Shown here: one piece after another, positions 5,423 to 16,489 of the stretch
Numbering within the stretch: position 1 is the first letter of the stretch
Layout: every line of letters begins with the position of its first letter
NCBI GenBank assembly: GCA_031431125.1
Contig: JANPCX010000027.1
Coordinates: forward strand, 1-52,607
DNA: 52,607 bases
Source: JANPCX01 sp031431125
GTDB taxonomy: Bacteria; Pseudomonadota; Gammaproteobacteria; Burkholderiales; Burkholderiaceae_C
Reading direction: 5' to 3'
The notes under the pieces: generated by a model
What the model was told of the DNA's origin: nothing
What the model saw: the letters and a program-made list of their open reading frames with translations, nothing else
The model's database searches: none
Translations under genes and position numbers: made by a program

Positions 5423-6157
5423 TCAATAGTTGATGCTGTAACGGTAGCCCTTGTAAACCAGCACCGCCGATTTGAGTTTGATTTGCTCCAGGACCAGGTC
5501 AGCGGTGACCTGGTCGCCCTCGTGAAACACCTGACCGTTCAAGATGAGCATGCGGTTGGCCGCATTCGCAGAATGCATCGCACCGCCTATGGTCAGCTTG
5601 GGTTGCTCGCGACGTATCGCCTCGGGCAAGTCGTTCAGTGTCACGACGGCGTCCTTCGGCACCGCGGTCACGGCCTTTGCCGGTTTCTTCGGGTCGACTG
5701 GTGGTGTTGCCGATGCGGGCGCTTTTTTAGACACGTCGGTCGATGCGGCGGACGCTGACGCGACTGTGGCTGTTTTCTTCTGCGGCTGTTCAGGGGCCGC
5801 GATCACCGGCGACTCCTCGACAGGCGGTTGCAAAACAGGTGCAGATGCAGCCCTCAGTTCGACAGGAGGCAGTGGTGTTGACAGCAGAGGTGACTCAGCC
5901 ACGGTTGGCACCATGGGTGCGGCGGAGACCGAAGCCGATTTCGGCTCTGAAGCACTCTGGCCCAAGAACAACCAAACCGCCAAGCCTGTCGCCAACACGC
6001 CCAACACCACAGCGACCCAGCGCCAGGATCTGTCGGGCGGTGAATCAAAGCCGTCATCCAATCCGGGCAGTGCTGCCGCTTGAGCGTGAAGGCTAGGCAC
6101 CTCACCCAGCTCACGTTCAGCGTCGGCGCGTCGCAGGGCATCAAGAATGTAGGACAA
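5423..6157 (-). CDS. gspB: GspB-family secretion accessory protein
   Basis: The TTG at 6157 was chosen because GAAAGG lies at the right spacing and it gives the family N-terminus (M/L)SYILDALRRADAER. 244 residues: a short cytoplasmic motif, one membrane span at about 46-66, a long Ser/Ala/Pro/Val-rich periplasmic linker, and a C-terminal domain (LPEAIRREQPKLTIGG...GYRYSINY) typical of GspB. In type II secretion GspA and GspB form an inner-membrane complex thought to help the GspD secretin pass or seat in peptidoglycan. It lies 24 bases after gspA on the same strand, so the two are surely one operon. No other gsp gene is in the window. Confidence 0.85.
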   Translation of the reverse strand: MSYILDALRRADAERELGEVPSLHAQAAALPGLDDGFDSPPDRSWRWVAVVLGVLATGLAVWLFLGQSASEPKSASVSAAPMVPTVAESPLLSTPLPPVELRAASAPVLQPPVEESPVIAAPEQPQKKTATVASASAASTDVSKKAPASATPPVDPKKPAKAVTAVPKDAVVTLNDLPEAIRREQPKLTIGGAMHSANAANRMLILNGQVFHEGDQVTADLVLEQIKLKSAVLVYKGYRYSINY

Positions 6158-6181
6158 GGGGCTGCCTTTCAAAGTTGGAGT

Positions 6182-7177
6182 TCAGCGCACAGGTAGGTGC
6201 GAAGCCGCTTTGGCAGCCGTATTGGTGGGCCAGGGCCAACCGACACGCCACCCCAGCAGCGCTACCAAACTCGCGCCCACAAGCAAGCCCACGATGGAGG
6301 CCAACACCAACGACTGCTTGTTGCGTACGGCAGGCAAAGCCACTAACTCACTTCGATCAAAAACCTCCGCCGCCGCTTTGTTGACCGTGTCGCGATCCAC
6401 GCGCCGGCGGCCGGCGGCGTAAGCCCCCAGCAAAGCGCGGTCACACAACAAGTTGATGCGACGCGGTACCCCACGTGACAGCGTATGCACCTGCTGCGCC
6501 GCTCGCCGGTCAAAGGGCAGTGCACCCTTCAAACCGGCCACACCCAAACGGTGGCGAATGTAGACCAGTGTTTCGCGTGATGACAAAGCCTGCAAGTGGT
6601 AACGCGCAATCACACGCTGGGCCAGTTGCTCCAGCTCAGGCTGGGTCAGCATGCCGCGCAGCTCGGGCTGGCCAATCAAGATGATTTGCAGCAGCTTACG
6701 TTCATTGGTTTCGAGGTTGGTCAAGAGGCGCAACTGTTCCAGCACGTCGGGCGACAAATTCTGGGCCTCGTCGATGATGAGCACATTGTTTTGGCCGACG
6801 GCATGCGTGCGCAGCAAAAACTCGTTGATCGGGTCCAGATAGTCTTTGACCGTCTCGGGTCGCCCATCCCGGCTCGCCAGCGGATGTGGAATGCGGAACT
6901 CCTCGCACACCGTCTTGAGCAACTCGGTCACGGTGAGTTTGGGGTTGAAGATGTAAGCGACGTTGCAGCGCTTGGGCACCTGCTCCAAGAAACAGCGGCA
7001 CACCGTGGTTTTTCCCGCGCCAATTTCACCCGTGAGCAATACAAACCCACCGCCGCCACGCACCCCATAGAGCAAATGTGCCAAGGCCTCGCGGTGCCGC
7101 TCGCTCATGAACAAGTAGCGAGGATCAGGCGCGATGGAGAAGGGTTCTTGGCGAAGACCAAAGAAGGAGGTGTACAT
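6182..7177 (-). CDS. gspA: GspA/ExeA-family ATPase
   Basis: 331 residues from the ATG at 7177 (MYTSFFGLRQEPFSI, the classic ExeA/GspA opening), with GGAGGTGT just upstream. AAA domain: Walker A GEIGAGKTT (50-58), Walker B VLIIDEAQ (132-139), QPELRGML, and an arginine-rich RINLLCDRAL segment. One membrane span lies near 288-310. Only about 20 residues follow it, so the periplasmic peptidoglycan-binding domain found in ExeA is absent. It works with GspB, encoded next, in type II secretion assembly. The missing domain could be supplied by GspB or may not be needed in this lineage. Confidence 0.88.
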   Translation of the reverse strand: MYTSFFGLRQEPFSIAPDPRYLFMSERHREALAHLLYGVRGGGGFVLLTGEIGAGKTTVCRCFLEQVPKRCNVAYIFNPKLTVTELLKTVCEEFRIPHPLASRDGRPETVKDYLDPINEFLLRTHAVGQNNVLIIDEAQNLSPDVLEQLRLLTNLETNERKLLQIILIGQPELRGMLTQPELEQLAQRVIARYHLQALSSRETLVYIRHRLGVAGLKGALPFDRRAAQQVHTLSRGVPRRINLLCDRALLGAYAAGRRRVDRDTVNKAAAEVFDRSELVALPAVRNKQSLVLASIVGLLVGASLVALLGWRVGWPWPTNTAAKAASHLPVR

Positions 7178-7314
7178 GGCAGAGGGTTGGCAAGATGCAG
7201 AGTCTATCCAAGCCCGAACAACTGTCCTACGGATGCCCATTTGAGCAAGAAACAAGGTGCTGCTCGGCAAGGACAAATCCCTGCCCGCTGTGCAGCTGAT
7301 CTTGCAGGCCTAAC

Positions 7315-7944
7315 ATGGTGCACATGATGTATCGCAACCCACTCCTCGCCCTTGTCTTCACGGTGATCACCGCCGTCCCGATGCCGGGCCACGCCATTGA
7401 AGAACCCGCCTATGAAGTCATCCGAACCTTCGACGGTGTGGAGGTGCGGAATTACGCACCCTATGTGGTGGCCGAGGTGGTGCTGAGCGCGTTTGCCGAA
7501 GATGCGGGCAACCAGGCCTTCCCCATCTTGGCGGGTTACATCTTCGGCAAAAACAAAGGCCAGAGGAAGTTGGACATGACAGCACCCGTCACCCAGACCG
7601 CCGCACCGGTACGCATGGACATGACCGCCCCGGTGACCCAGGCTGCAGTGGCTGGCGGCATCTTGGTGCAGTTCGTCTTGCCCAAAAACATCACGCTGGC
7701 TTCCGCCCCGGAGCCGACCGACCCACGCGTGCAACTGCGCGAGGTAGCCGCCGCGCGCTGGGCCGTGCTGCGCTACTCAGGCACCTGGTCGCAAGCCAAT
7801 TACGACGAACACTTGGCGAAACTCAAGGTTGCACGGGAAAAGGACGGCACAGCCACACAGGGCGAACCTGTGCTTGCCCGCTACGACCCGCCCTTCAAGC
7901 CGTGGTTCATGCGGCGCAATGAAATTTGGCTGGCATTGCGCTGA
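7315..7944 (+). CDS. SOUL-family heme-binding-like protein, exported
   Basis: 209 residues. An N-terminal hydrophobic segment ending GHA at about 27 looks like a signal peptide. The mature part has SOUL landmarks: EEPAYEVIRTFDGVEVRNYAPYVVAE, FPILAGYIFGKNKGQRKLDMTAPV, a second MDMTAPV copy, VQFVLPKNI, and the WAVLRYSGTW and ARYDPPFKPWFMRRNEIW end. The family is related to heme-binding p22HBP, but heme binding is unproven for bacterial members. ATGs also occur at 7324 and 7327, so the start could be a few codons later. It stands alone, divergent from gspA. Confidence 0.85.
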   Translation: MVHMMYRNPLLALVFTVITAVPMPGHAIEEPAYEVIRTFDGVEVRNYAPYVVAEVVLSAFAEDAGNQAFPILAGYIFGKNKGQRKLDMTAPVTQTAAPVRMDMTAPVTQAAVAGGILVQFVLPKNITLASAPEPTDPRVQLREVAAARWAVLRYSGTWSQANYDEHLAKLKVAREKDGTATQGEPVLARYDPPFKPWFMRRNEIWLALR

Positions 7945-8130
7945 GCGAACTGACGCGCCTCGCTAACGCTGAACCTGTGGCGATAAGCTCGACGAGCCTC
8001 CTCCTTTTTTGCGAAAGGCTTACCGAGCAACACCGCCCGTGCCACATCAGGCTACACAAGGGTCAGGGCTTGCAGGAGGTGGCGCAGACTTTCAAGATGA
8101 CGGCCTTGTTCATTGTTGTGTCACTCCACC

Positions 8131-8976
8131 ATGTCTCTCCAAAGCCCCAAACAAAACACGCCGACACAGTCCGTTCCTCACAAAACGGGCCGCCACAACC
8201 TGATCTACCTTGGCCCCATGCTCATGGCGCTGGCCCTGTGGCTTCATGGTCCCATTGAGCAGTGGGCGAGTTACCACCACTTTGCCGATGTGCATGCACT
8301 TTGGGGCGTGCCCAACGCCGCCAATGTGCTCAGCAACTTGCCTTTTTTGTTGATCGGCTGTTGGGGCTTGGCTGCACTGTGGCAACTGCACGCAGACCGC
8401 CTCCTGAACAGCACACCGGCAAGCCCCAGCTTTTACGCCTGGGTGCTCTTTGCCCTGGCCATCGCCTGCACCTGCTTCGGCTCCGCCTGGTACCACTGGT
8501 CACCCAACAATGCCACATTGCTATGGGACCGCTTGCCCATCGTCTGGGCCTGTGCCAGCCTGAGCATGGCTTTGCTCGCCGAACGCCTTCATCCACGTTT
8601 TGGCAACGCCTGGTTTTTGCTCGCCGCCATGGTCGTGGCAACACTCAGCGTGGTTTGGTGGTGGTGGACGCTGGCACCCCAAGGCAGCCTGCCGGGCGGC
8701 GACCTGCGCCCTTACCTCTTCGTGCAATTCCTGCCCATGCTGCTCATTCCCTTGGTGTTCTGGATGAATCTGCCAGCCCAGCACCCCCATGCCATCCCGG
8801 CCAGCGCCGCCTGGTGGGCCTTGGGCCTCTATGCCGTCGCCAAGCTGCTGGAGGTCGGTGACCACGCGGTGCTGGAAACACTGCACCTGCTGGGCGGCCA
8901 CCCACTCAAACACCTGCTTGCAGCGGCAGGCGCGGCGGTCTTGATGCGCGCTGCGGTCAAGAGAAAACTCAGTTAA
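8131..8976 (+). CDS. Alkaline-ceramidase-like (CREST) membrane protein
   Basis: 281 residues from the ATG at 8131 with about seven hydrophobic segments. CREST hydrolase residues are visible: Ser and His in FGSAWYHWSPNN, Asp in LLWDRLPI, and two His in GGHPLKHLL near the end. These correspond to the Ser/His/Asp/His/His zinc-amidase set of alkaline ceramidases. The family cleaves lipid amides; the bacterial substrate is unknown. The stop codon TAA is part of a TTAA that borders foldback element 2, so the insertion landed exactly at the gene end and left the protein intact. The 186 bases before the gene show nothing recognisable. Confidence 0.75.
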   Translation: MSLQSPKQNTPTQSVPHKTGRHNLIYLGPMLMALALWLHGPIEQWASYHHFADVHALWGVPNAANVLSNLPFLLIGCWGLAALWQLHADRLLNSTPASPSFYAWVLFALAIACTCFGSAWYHWSPNNATLLWDRLPIVWACASLSMALLAERLHPRFGNAWFLLAAMVVATLSVVWWWWTLAPQGSLPGGDLRPYLFVQFLPMLLIPLVFWMNLPAQHPHAIPASAAWWALGLYAVAKLLEVGDHAVLETLHLLGGHPLKHLLAAAGAAVLMRAAVKRKLS

Positions 8977-9211
8977 CCTAGATCCGGCAGTTGGACGTGT
9001 CCGAGTGGGCTGCGCTGCGGTGCGCTGGCAAGGCGAGACGACGCTGCGGGCTCGTGCCCGCGAGGAGGAGCAACGCAGCCAGCGTGCCGCAGCGCAGCTC
9101 AATCGGGCGCGTAGCGCTCTCACCCAACTGGTGAGGGTGTTCGTGCGCGGAAAACTCAATATTCATCAGGTGTTGCCAGCGGAATGAAGCGGTCAACTGC
9201 CGGATCTAGGG
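8977..9211. mobile_element. Foldback (MITE-like) element 2 at the ceramidase-like stop codon
   Basis: About 235 bp bounded by inverted repeats beginning CCTAGATCCGGCAGTTG on both ends, with TTAA outside each end (8973-8976 and 9212-9215), consistent with a 4-bp target duplication. Inside is a long imperfect foldback (left arm about 9010-9029, right arm about 9076-9098) around a perfect hairpin GCGGGC-TCGT-GCCCGC (9046-9061). The hairpin is flanked by GCAAGGCG (9028-9035) and CGAGGAGGAGCAACGC (9061-9076), the shared core in inverted orientation. A second small hairpin (CTCACC/GGTGAG) follows near 9120. No transposase or credible ORF is present. Confidence 0.82.
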
Positions 9212-9235
9212 TTAAGGCAACCGCCCGGCCGACCT

Positions 9236-9844
9236 TCAGCTCGCGTACTTGATGCTGCAACCATAGGGCGCGGAGGTGGGCGTGCTCACTGGCTTGCCCG
9301 CCAGCAACTCAGCCAGCGAGGTTTTCACAAAGTTTTTGGCCGTGGCCACGTCGGCTGGGTTGGCAGACCGTTTGTCGTCAATGCCGCCCGCATAAACCAA
9401 CACACCCTTCGGATCGACGATGAACATGTGCGGCGTCGTGCGAGCAGCATAGGTTTTGCCCACGCGGCCATCGTCGTCCATCAACAAAGCGCTTGAACTG
9501 GCGCCCCAGCTTTGGTACTTGGCCACCAGGTCTTTAGACGCCAAATAGTCCCCATGACCAGGTGCGGTGGAGCTGACGGAGAGCCACACCACATCCTTCG
9601 CGGTGGCGTCCTTCTGCAAGCCCTGCATGTTTTGCGTCCCGTAGTGTTTCACCACGAACGGACAGTTCGGATTCGTCCACTCCAGCACCACATGTTTGCC
9701 CTTGAAGTCCGACAACTTCACCAGCTTTCCGCTGGCGTCTTTGACTTCAAATGCGGGGGCGGGTTGGCCGATGGTGACGGCTTGGGCCAGGGTTGCCGAG
9801 GCCAGGGCGGCTGAGGCGAGCAAGGTTTTGAGGAGTGGACTCAT
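9236..9844 (-). CDS. Exported thioredoxin-fold redoxin (AhpC/TSA-like)
   Basis: 202 residues. A signal peptide (LLASAALASATLAQA) is followed by a redoxin domain: IGQPAPAFEVKDASGKLVKLSDFKGK, NPNCPFVVKHY with Cys61, APGHGDY, and a TTPHMFIVDPKGVLVYAGGIDD strand containing the cis-Pro. Only one Cys is in the usual active-site loop (CPF instead of CxxC). A second Cys sits near the C-terminus (YGCSIKY), so it may act as a peroxiredoxin-like or atypical two-Cys protein. It resembles a widespread family of periplasmic thioredoxin-like proteins with no firm role. It lies convergent to the ceramidase-like gene across element 2. Confidence 0.83.
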   Translation of the reverse strand: MSPLLKTLLASAALASATLAQAVTIGQPAPAFEVKDASGKLVKLSDFKGKHVVLEWTNPNCPFVVKHYGTQNMQGLQKDATAKDVVWLSVSSTAPGHGDYLASKDLVAKYQSWGASSSALLMDDDGRVGKTYAARTTPHMFIVDPKGVLVYAGGIDDKRSANPADVATAKNFVKTSLAELLAGKPVSTPTSAPYGCSIKYAS

Positions 9845-10017
9845 AGGAGTATCCGGTGGGTAGAGCGGGGTCGCATCGTAGTCAAAAACGGATGCCGAGG
9901 TAATCGGCTATACCGCCCAAGGCGGACAGGGCCAAGGGGAGTCACACGAAACTGGACAGATTGATGCGCCCCCAACGCTCGTTCCGGCCTGCCCACCCCC
10001 AGTCGCTTCTTGGATCA

Positions 10018-10653
10018 TCAGGGACTCTGCGTTTGGTTATCAAGAGAATTCTTGAAATTCAATTTCACTGCTTCAGGCCGCACATGAACAAGAAAATCCT
10101 TGTCGCTGATGAAATTATTTAGCCTGATCATTTCTATTCGACTTGGAACAGGATAGCCTAATATATTATTTCCGGCTTGATTATTGAATTTGTAATGCCC
10201 AAGATATGTGGCCACTCCCTCCTTGACCGAGAATCTGAATGCCTGCTTTTCCGGGAAGGAGGTTCTGTATGTTGCACCGGCCAAAGGAATCTCAACCAAA
10301 ACAGATAACAAGTTGTAATCACCTTCTGGTAACGAAGTTGCCGATATTAAAGTAATGTAACCATTATCTTTTTTAGTTATTTCTGAAATTCTCCAGCCAC
10401 CGGCCATCACCAACTCATCATTTGTGTTGATCCTCACGTTTCGCCCGCTTCCATCGACATTTTTTAATTCAAGCCACAGAGATGTCAGGGGGTTTACGGA
10501 AGCACCTTCAGTCCTAGTTGAGTCGTAGCCGAATGTTGCAAAAACAATGCCACTCCCTCGCTCTGACAGAGGCTTTGTTTTATCCATCAAGAGTGGGGTC
10601 ATACAACCAGTTAGGTTTAATATTATTAAAAATACAAAAATTGTTTTTCTCAC
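10018..10653 (-). CDS. Putative lipoprotein of unknown function, AT-rich
   Basis: 211 residues. The N-terminus MRKTIFVFLIILNLTGC is a lipoprotein signal with the acylated Cys at 17. The mature part is mostly predicted beta (GSGIVFATFGYDSTR, SLWLELKNVDGSG, GDYNLLSVLVEIPLAG) and I do not recognise a family. Its base composition is clearly more AT-rich than its neighbours, suggesting recent acquisition. It is followed on the same strand by 170 bases with no gene and preceded by 67 AT-rich bases before argJ ends, so it probably has its own promoter. Confidence 0.7.
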   Translation of the reverse strand: MRKTIFVFLIILNLTGCMTPLLMDKTKPLSERGSGIVFATFGYDSTRTEGASVNPLTSLWLELKNVDGSGRNVRINTNDELVMAGGWRISEITKKDNGYITLISATSLPEGDYNLLSVLVEIPLAGATYRTSFPEKQAFRFSVKEGVATYLGHYKFNNQAGNNILGYPVPSRIEMIRLNNFISDKDFLVHVRPEAVKLNFKNSLDNQTQSP

Positions 10654-10720
10654 GCGAGGCTCCTCTAAAAAATATAAGTCCGCATTTAACCCAAAGGTAC
10701 ATTAAAGTTGGTCCACCCCA

Positions 10721-11950
10721 TCAACTCCGATAGTCCGCATTGATCTTCACATAGTCATAACTGAAATCACACGTCCACACTGTGGTTTCAAACGCGCCGC
10801 GGTTCAAGTTCACACACACCGTGATCTCACTTTGTTTCATGACACGTTGGCCGTCTTCTTCACGGTAGCTTGGGTTGCGGCCACCGTTTTTGGCAACAAG
10901 CACATCGTCCAAATGAAGGTCGATTTTTGTTTGGTCGAGGTCGGCGATGCCCGCATACCCGACCGCTGCCAAGATGCGGCCGAGGTTGGGGTCGCTGGCG
11001 AAGAAGGCGGTTTTGACCAAGGGGGAGTGGGCAATGGCGTAGGCCACTTGTTGACACTCTTTTTCCGTGCCACCACCCACCACATTCACTGCGATGAATT
11101 TGGTAGCGCCTTCGCCGTCGCGGACGATGGCTTGGGCCAGGGTTTGGGCGACTGCTATCAAGGCGGCTCGCAGCGCTTGGCCGTCGGCACTATGTAAAGA
11201 GGTGATGGGGGCGTTGTTGGCCGCGCCGGTGGCGATCAACAAAAGAGAGTCGTTGGTGGAGGTGTCACCATCGATCGTGATGCGGTTGAAGCTGAGGTTG
11301 GCGGCTTCACTGAGCAAGGGTTGCAGCAAGGCGGCATCGATGGCCACATCGGTGGCAATGAAACCCAGCATGGTGGCCATGTTGGGGCGGATCATGCCGG
11401 CGCCTTTGCTGATGCCGGTAAGGGTCACGGTTTTCCCGCCAATTTGAACTTGACGCGACACCGCCTTGGGCAGGGTGTCGGTGGTCATGATGGCTTCGGC
11501 AGCAAGCGCCCAGTTGTTCTCACGCAAGTCGGCCAAGGCGGCGGGTAGGCCCGCCATGATGCGGTCGCTCGGCAGCGTTTCCATGATGACGCCGGTGGAA
11601 AACGGCAACACTTGTTCGGGCGTTATGTCGAGGTGCTGGGCCAAGGCAACGCAGGTGGCGCGGGCACGCACCAAGCCGTCTTCCCCTGTGCCCGCGTTGG
11701 CGTTGCCGGTGTTGACGACCACGGCCCGGCTGGCGGTATCGACGGCCAGGTGTTGACGGCAAATTTGTACGGGCGCTGCGCAGAAGCGGTTTTGGGTAAA
11801 TACACCGGCCACCTGGCTGCCCGGTGCAAGCGTCATTACCAGCAAGTCACGTTTGTTGGCCTTGCGCACACCAGCCATGGTGGTGCCGAGTTTGACGCCG
11901 GGCACGGGCAGGAGGTCTTGGGGCAAAGGTGCAGTCAGGTTGACGGGCAT
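10721..11950 (-). CDS. argJ: Bifunctional ornithine acetyltransferase / N-acetylglutamate synthase ArgJ
   Basis: 409 residues. Moves the acetyl group from N-acetylornithine to glutamate in the cyclic arginine pathway; many members also use acetyl-CoA. The self-cleavage site is present (MATMLGF, nucleophile Thr193), dividing the chain into alpha and beta subunits, along with STGVIME, GTGEDG, FNRITIDGDTSTNDS and the C-terminal TVWTCDFSYDYVKIN(A)DY. Begins at ATG 11950. It sits 81 bases downstream of the secA stop with a terminator between, so it is probably transcribed separately. argB lies elsewhere in the window (34.0-34.9 kb). Confidence 0.95.
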   Translation of the reverse strand: MPVNLTAPLPQDLLPVPGVKLGTTMAGVRKANKRDLLVMTLAPGSQVAGVFTQNRFCAAPVQICRQHLAVDTASRAVVVNTGNANAGTGEDGLVRARATCVALAQHLDITPEQVLPFSTGVIMETLPSDRIMAGLPAALADLRENNWALAAEAIMTTDTLPKAVSRQVQIGGKTVTLTGISKGAGMIRPNMATMLGFIATDVAIDAALLQPLLSEAANLSFNRITIDGDTSTNDSLLLIATGAANNAPITSLHSADGQALRAALIAVAQTLAQAIVRDGEGATKFIAVNVVGGGTEKECQQVAYAIAHSPLVKTAFFASDPNLGRILAAVGYAGIADLDQTKIDLHLDDVLVAKNGGRNPSYREEDGQRVMKQSEITVCVNLNRGAFETTVWTCDFSYDYVKINADYRS

Positions 11951-11980
11951 GGTGGTCTCGCTGTGTAGGGGTTAAATTGG

Positions 11981-12003
11981 GAAGAGCCCACTCGGGGCTC
12001 TTC
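11981..12003 (-). terminator. Terminator after secA
   Basis: Arms GAAGAGCCC (11981-11989) and GGGCTCTTC (11995-12003) with a 5-base loop. Read leftward it is followed by CCAATTT, a weak T-run, 28 bases past the secA stop. Confidence 0.6.
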
Positions 12004-12031
12004 AGGTTTTCAGTTTAGAGGGTGCTCAGGT

Positions 12032-14776
<2,745 letters not shown>

Positions 14777-14987
14777 GCGCAATGAAAGGTTGGGGCCCAG
14801 CACTGCAGCGGTCCGAGTCAATCAGACCTGGTTGGAGGTGCACAAGTGCACACCGCAAAACTGCAGCGCTTAAGTATTGAATGTGGGGACGTGACCGCCA
14901 CAGACAAGCCCGTGGCAGCCACCCAAAACCTGCGAGTTTACCCTGGGCAGGGGTTGGCTCTGTGCCCCAGCGTCCGGGGCATGGTTA

Positions 14988-15968
14988 TCAAGGTTTGGTG
15001 TTGGTTGGCTTGCTGGCCAAGATGGCCAATCGGCTGATCGGGTCGCCGCTGGCCAGAAACTTGGCGGGGTCCTGCGGCACCCCGTCAACCAAGACCTCGA
15101 AATGCAAATGAGATCCAGTAGAACGCCCAGTGCTTCCCACATGGGCGATGAGCTGCCCACGTTTGACGATGTCGCCGGCCTTGACGAAAACCTTGGACGT
15201 ATGGGCGTACCGGGTGATCAAACCCTTGTTGTGGTCCAACTCCACCATTTGCCCATAAGCGGGGTGAAAATCGCTGGCAATGACCACACCTCCGGCCGCC
15301 GAATAGATGGGCGTACCCTCGGGCGCAGGGAAATCAAGTCCCGTGTGCAAAGCAGCATGCCCCGAGAAAGGGTCGGTGCGAAAACCGAATCCTGAGCCCA
15401 CAGGCCCATGAACCGGACGGCTGTTGGGAACCATGAGGGAGACCAATTTTTGCTCGAACAACCGGGACTCAATCAAGGTAAACAGATCGGTACTTTGATC
15501 CGCCCTGACGTCTACAGCACTGGCCCAGTTGCTCAATTGCTCCATCCCAGCGCCATGGGCCGGGATAAATGGGCCGCCTTGGCCGTTGGCTTTGAACGGC
15601 TCACCTTTGCTCGGTGCAATGGGTAGTTCGGTGGGTTTGACGCCCGCCAGCTCGGACACCCGTTCGCCCATGGCTTCCAGTTTGACCACTTTGGCTTGCA
15701 TCTCGCCGACCTTTTGGGCCATGGCATCCAAGTTCTCCCGCATAAAGCGGTCACGCTGTGCGAACTCGTCTTTGACCACCAACCGCACCAAGGTGCTGAC
15801 CACCGGCCAGCCTTCACGGGCGGCTTTGAGGAAGACCATGTGGTAGACGGTGCCCGAAAAGACGATGAGTACCAGCACCAAAGCGATGAACGCTGCGACC
15901 ATTTGCCAGCGGTTGAAGTGCAAAACACGCGCCTTGGCCAGGCTGCCGTGGGTAATGAGAATTTGCAT
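14988..15968 (-). CDS. M23 family metallopeptidase (LytM-type)
   Basis: 326 residues from the ATG at 15968 (MQILITHGSLAKARVL). A single N-terminal membrane span (about 22-45) anchors it with the enzyme in the periplasm, and a coiled-coil-like segment follows (about 70-105). The peptidase domain is complete: HTGLD (His208, Asp212), RYAHTSKV, and HLHFE (His287, His289), the zinc and catalytic set of LytM. It should cut peptide cross-links in peptidoglycan or serve in cell-wall remodelling. Divergent from a DUF721 gene. Confidence 0.9.
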   Translation of the reverse strand: MQILITHGSLAKARVLHFNRWQMVAAFIALVLVLIVFSGTVYHMVFLKAAREGWPVVSTLVRLVVKDEFAQRDRFMRENLDAMAQKVGEMQAKVVKLEAMGERVSELAGVKPTELPIAPSKGEPFKANGQGGPFIPAHGAGMEQLSNWASAVDVRADQSTDLFTLIESRLFEQKLVSLMVPNSRPVHGPVGSGFGFRTDPFSGHAALHTGLDFPAPEGTPIYSAAGGVVIASDFHPAYGQMVELDHNKGLITRYAHTSKVFVKAGDIVKRGQLIAHVGSTGRSTGSHLHFEVLVDGVPQDPAKFLASGDPISRLAILASKPTNTKP

Positions 15969-15984
15969 CGTTAAACTCCAGCGG

Positions 15985-16308
15985 GTGAACCACAACAAAC
16001 CCACCCCGGTTGTCCCAAACACTGTGGCCTTGTCCCAGGCCTTGGAGCGTAGCGCTCCTTTGTCCCTGCTGCGCCAGCGGCTCAGCGACTCCAACAGCCG
16101 CTTTGCGGCGATTGAGCGACTCTTGCCGCCTTTGTTGCTACCTCATGTCAAGCCCGGCCCCGTCGACGACGAAGGATGGTCGTTGCTGGTCGCCAATGCT
16201 TCTGTGGCTGCCAAGCTGCGACAACTGCAACCGCGGCTGGAAGCGGCCTTGATCGAGCAGGGATGGCAGACTAACCTGATCCGCATCAAGGTTCAAGGCG
16301 TGCGGTAA
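15985..16308 (+). CDS. DUF721 (DciA-like) family protein
   Basis: 107 residues from the GTG at 15985. An ATG at 15955 is in frame but would overlap the start of the divergent peptidase gene, and neither has a strong SD. The body (LSQALERSAPLSLLRQRLSDSNSRFAAI, LLPPLLLPHVKPGPVDDEGWSLLVANASVAAKLRQLQPRLEAALI, then IRIKV) follows the DUF721 pattern, in which a C-terminal KH-like fold is shared with DciA, the loader of the replicative helicase in bacteria lacking DnaC. A position beside the M23 and secA genes is typical for this family. Loader function is likely from family knowledge but not shown. Confidence 0.75.
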   Translation: MNHNKPTPVVPNTVALSQALERSAPLSLLRQRLSDSNSRFAAIERLLPPLLLPHVKPGPVDDEGWSLLVANASVAAKLRQLQPRLEAALIEQGWQTNLIRIKVQGVR

Positions 16309-16359
16309 CAATTGAAACTACCTGCAGCAGGCCACCTTTGTTTTGCGTCTGGCTGAAGC

Positions 16360-16435
16360 TGGTGCCCTCGGCAGGAGTCGAACCCGCGACCTTCGGTTTA
16401 CAAAACCGCTGCTCTACCAACTGAGCTACAAGGGC
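16360..16435 (-). tRNA. tRNA-Thr(TGT)
   Basis: 76 bases including CCA. Acceptor GCCCTTG/CGAGGGC, D-stem GCTC/GAGC, anticodon loop TTTGTAA (TGT), T-loop TTCGACT, A73. It is regular and lies alone, well away from the irregular array. Confidence 0.95.
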
Positions 16436-16489
16436 CTATTTGAAACTGGACGCGCATTCTAGCCTGGCGCGGCACTGTTACTTGTTGTA

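Noticed and set aside
9845..10017. Short palindrome CCGCC-CAA-GGCGG in the gap after the redoxin gene
   Set aside because: Five-base arms of GC-rich sequence are expected by chance; no flanking signal.
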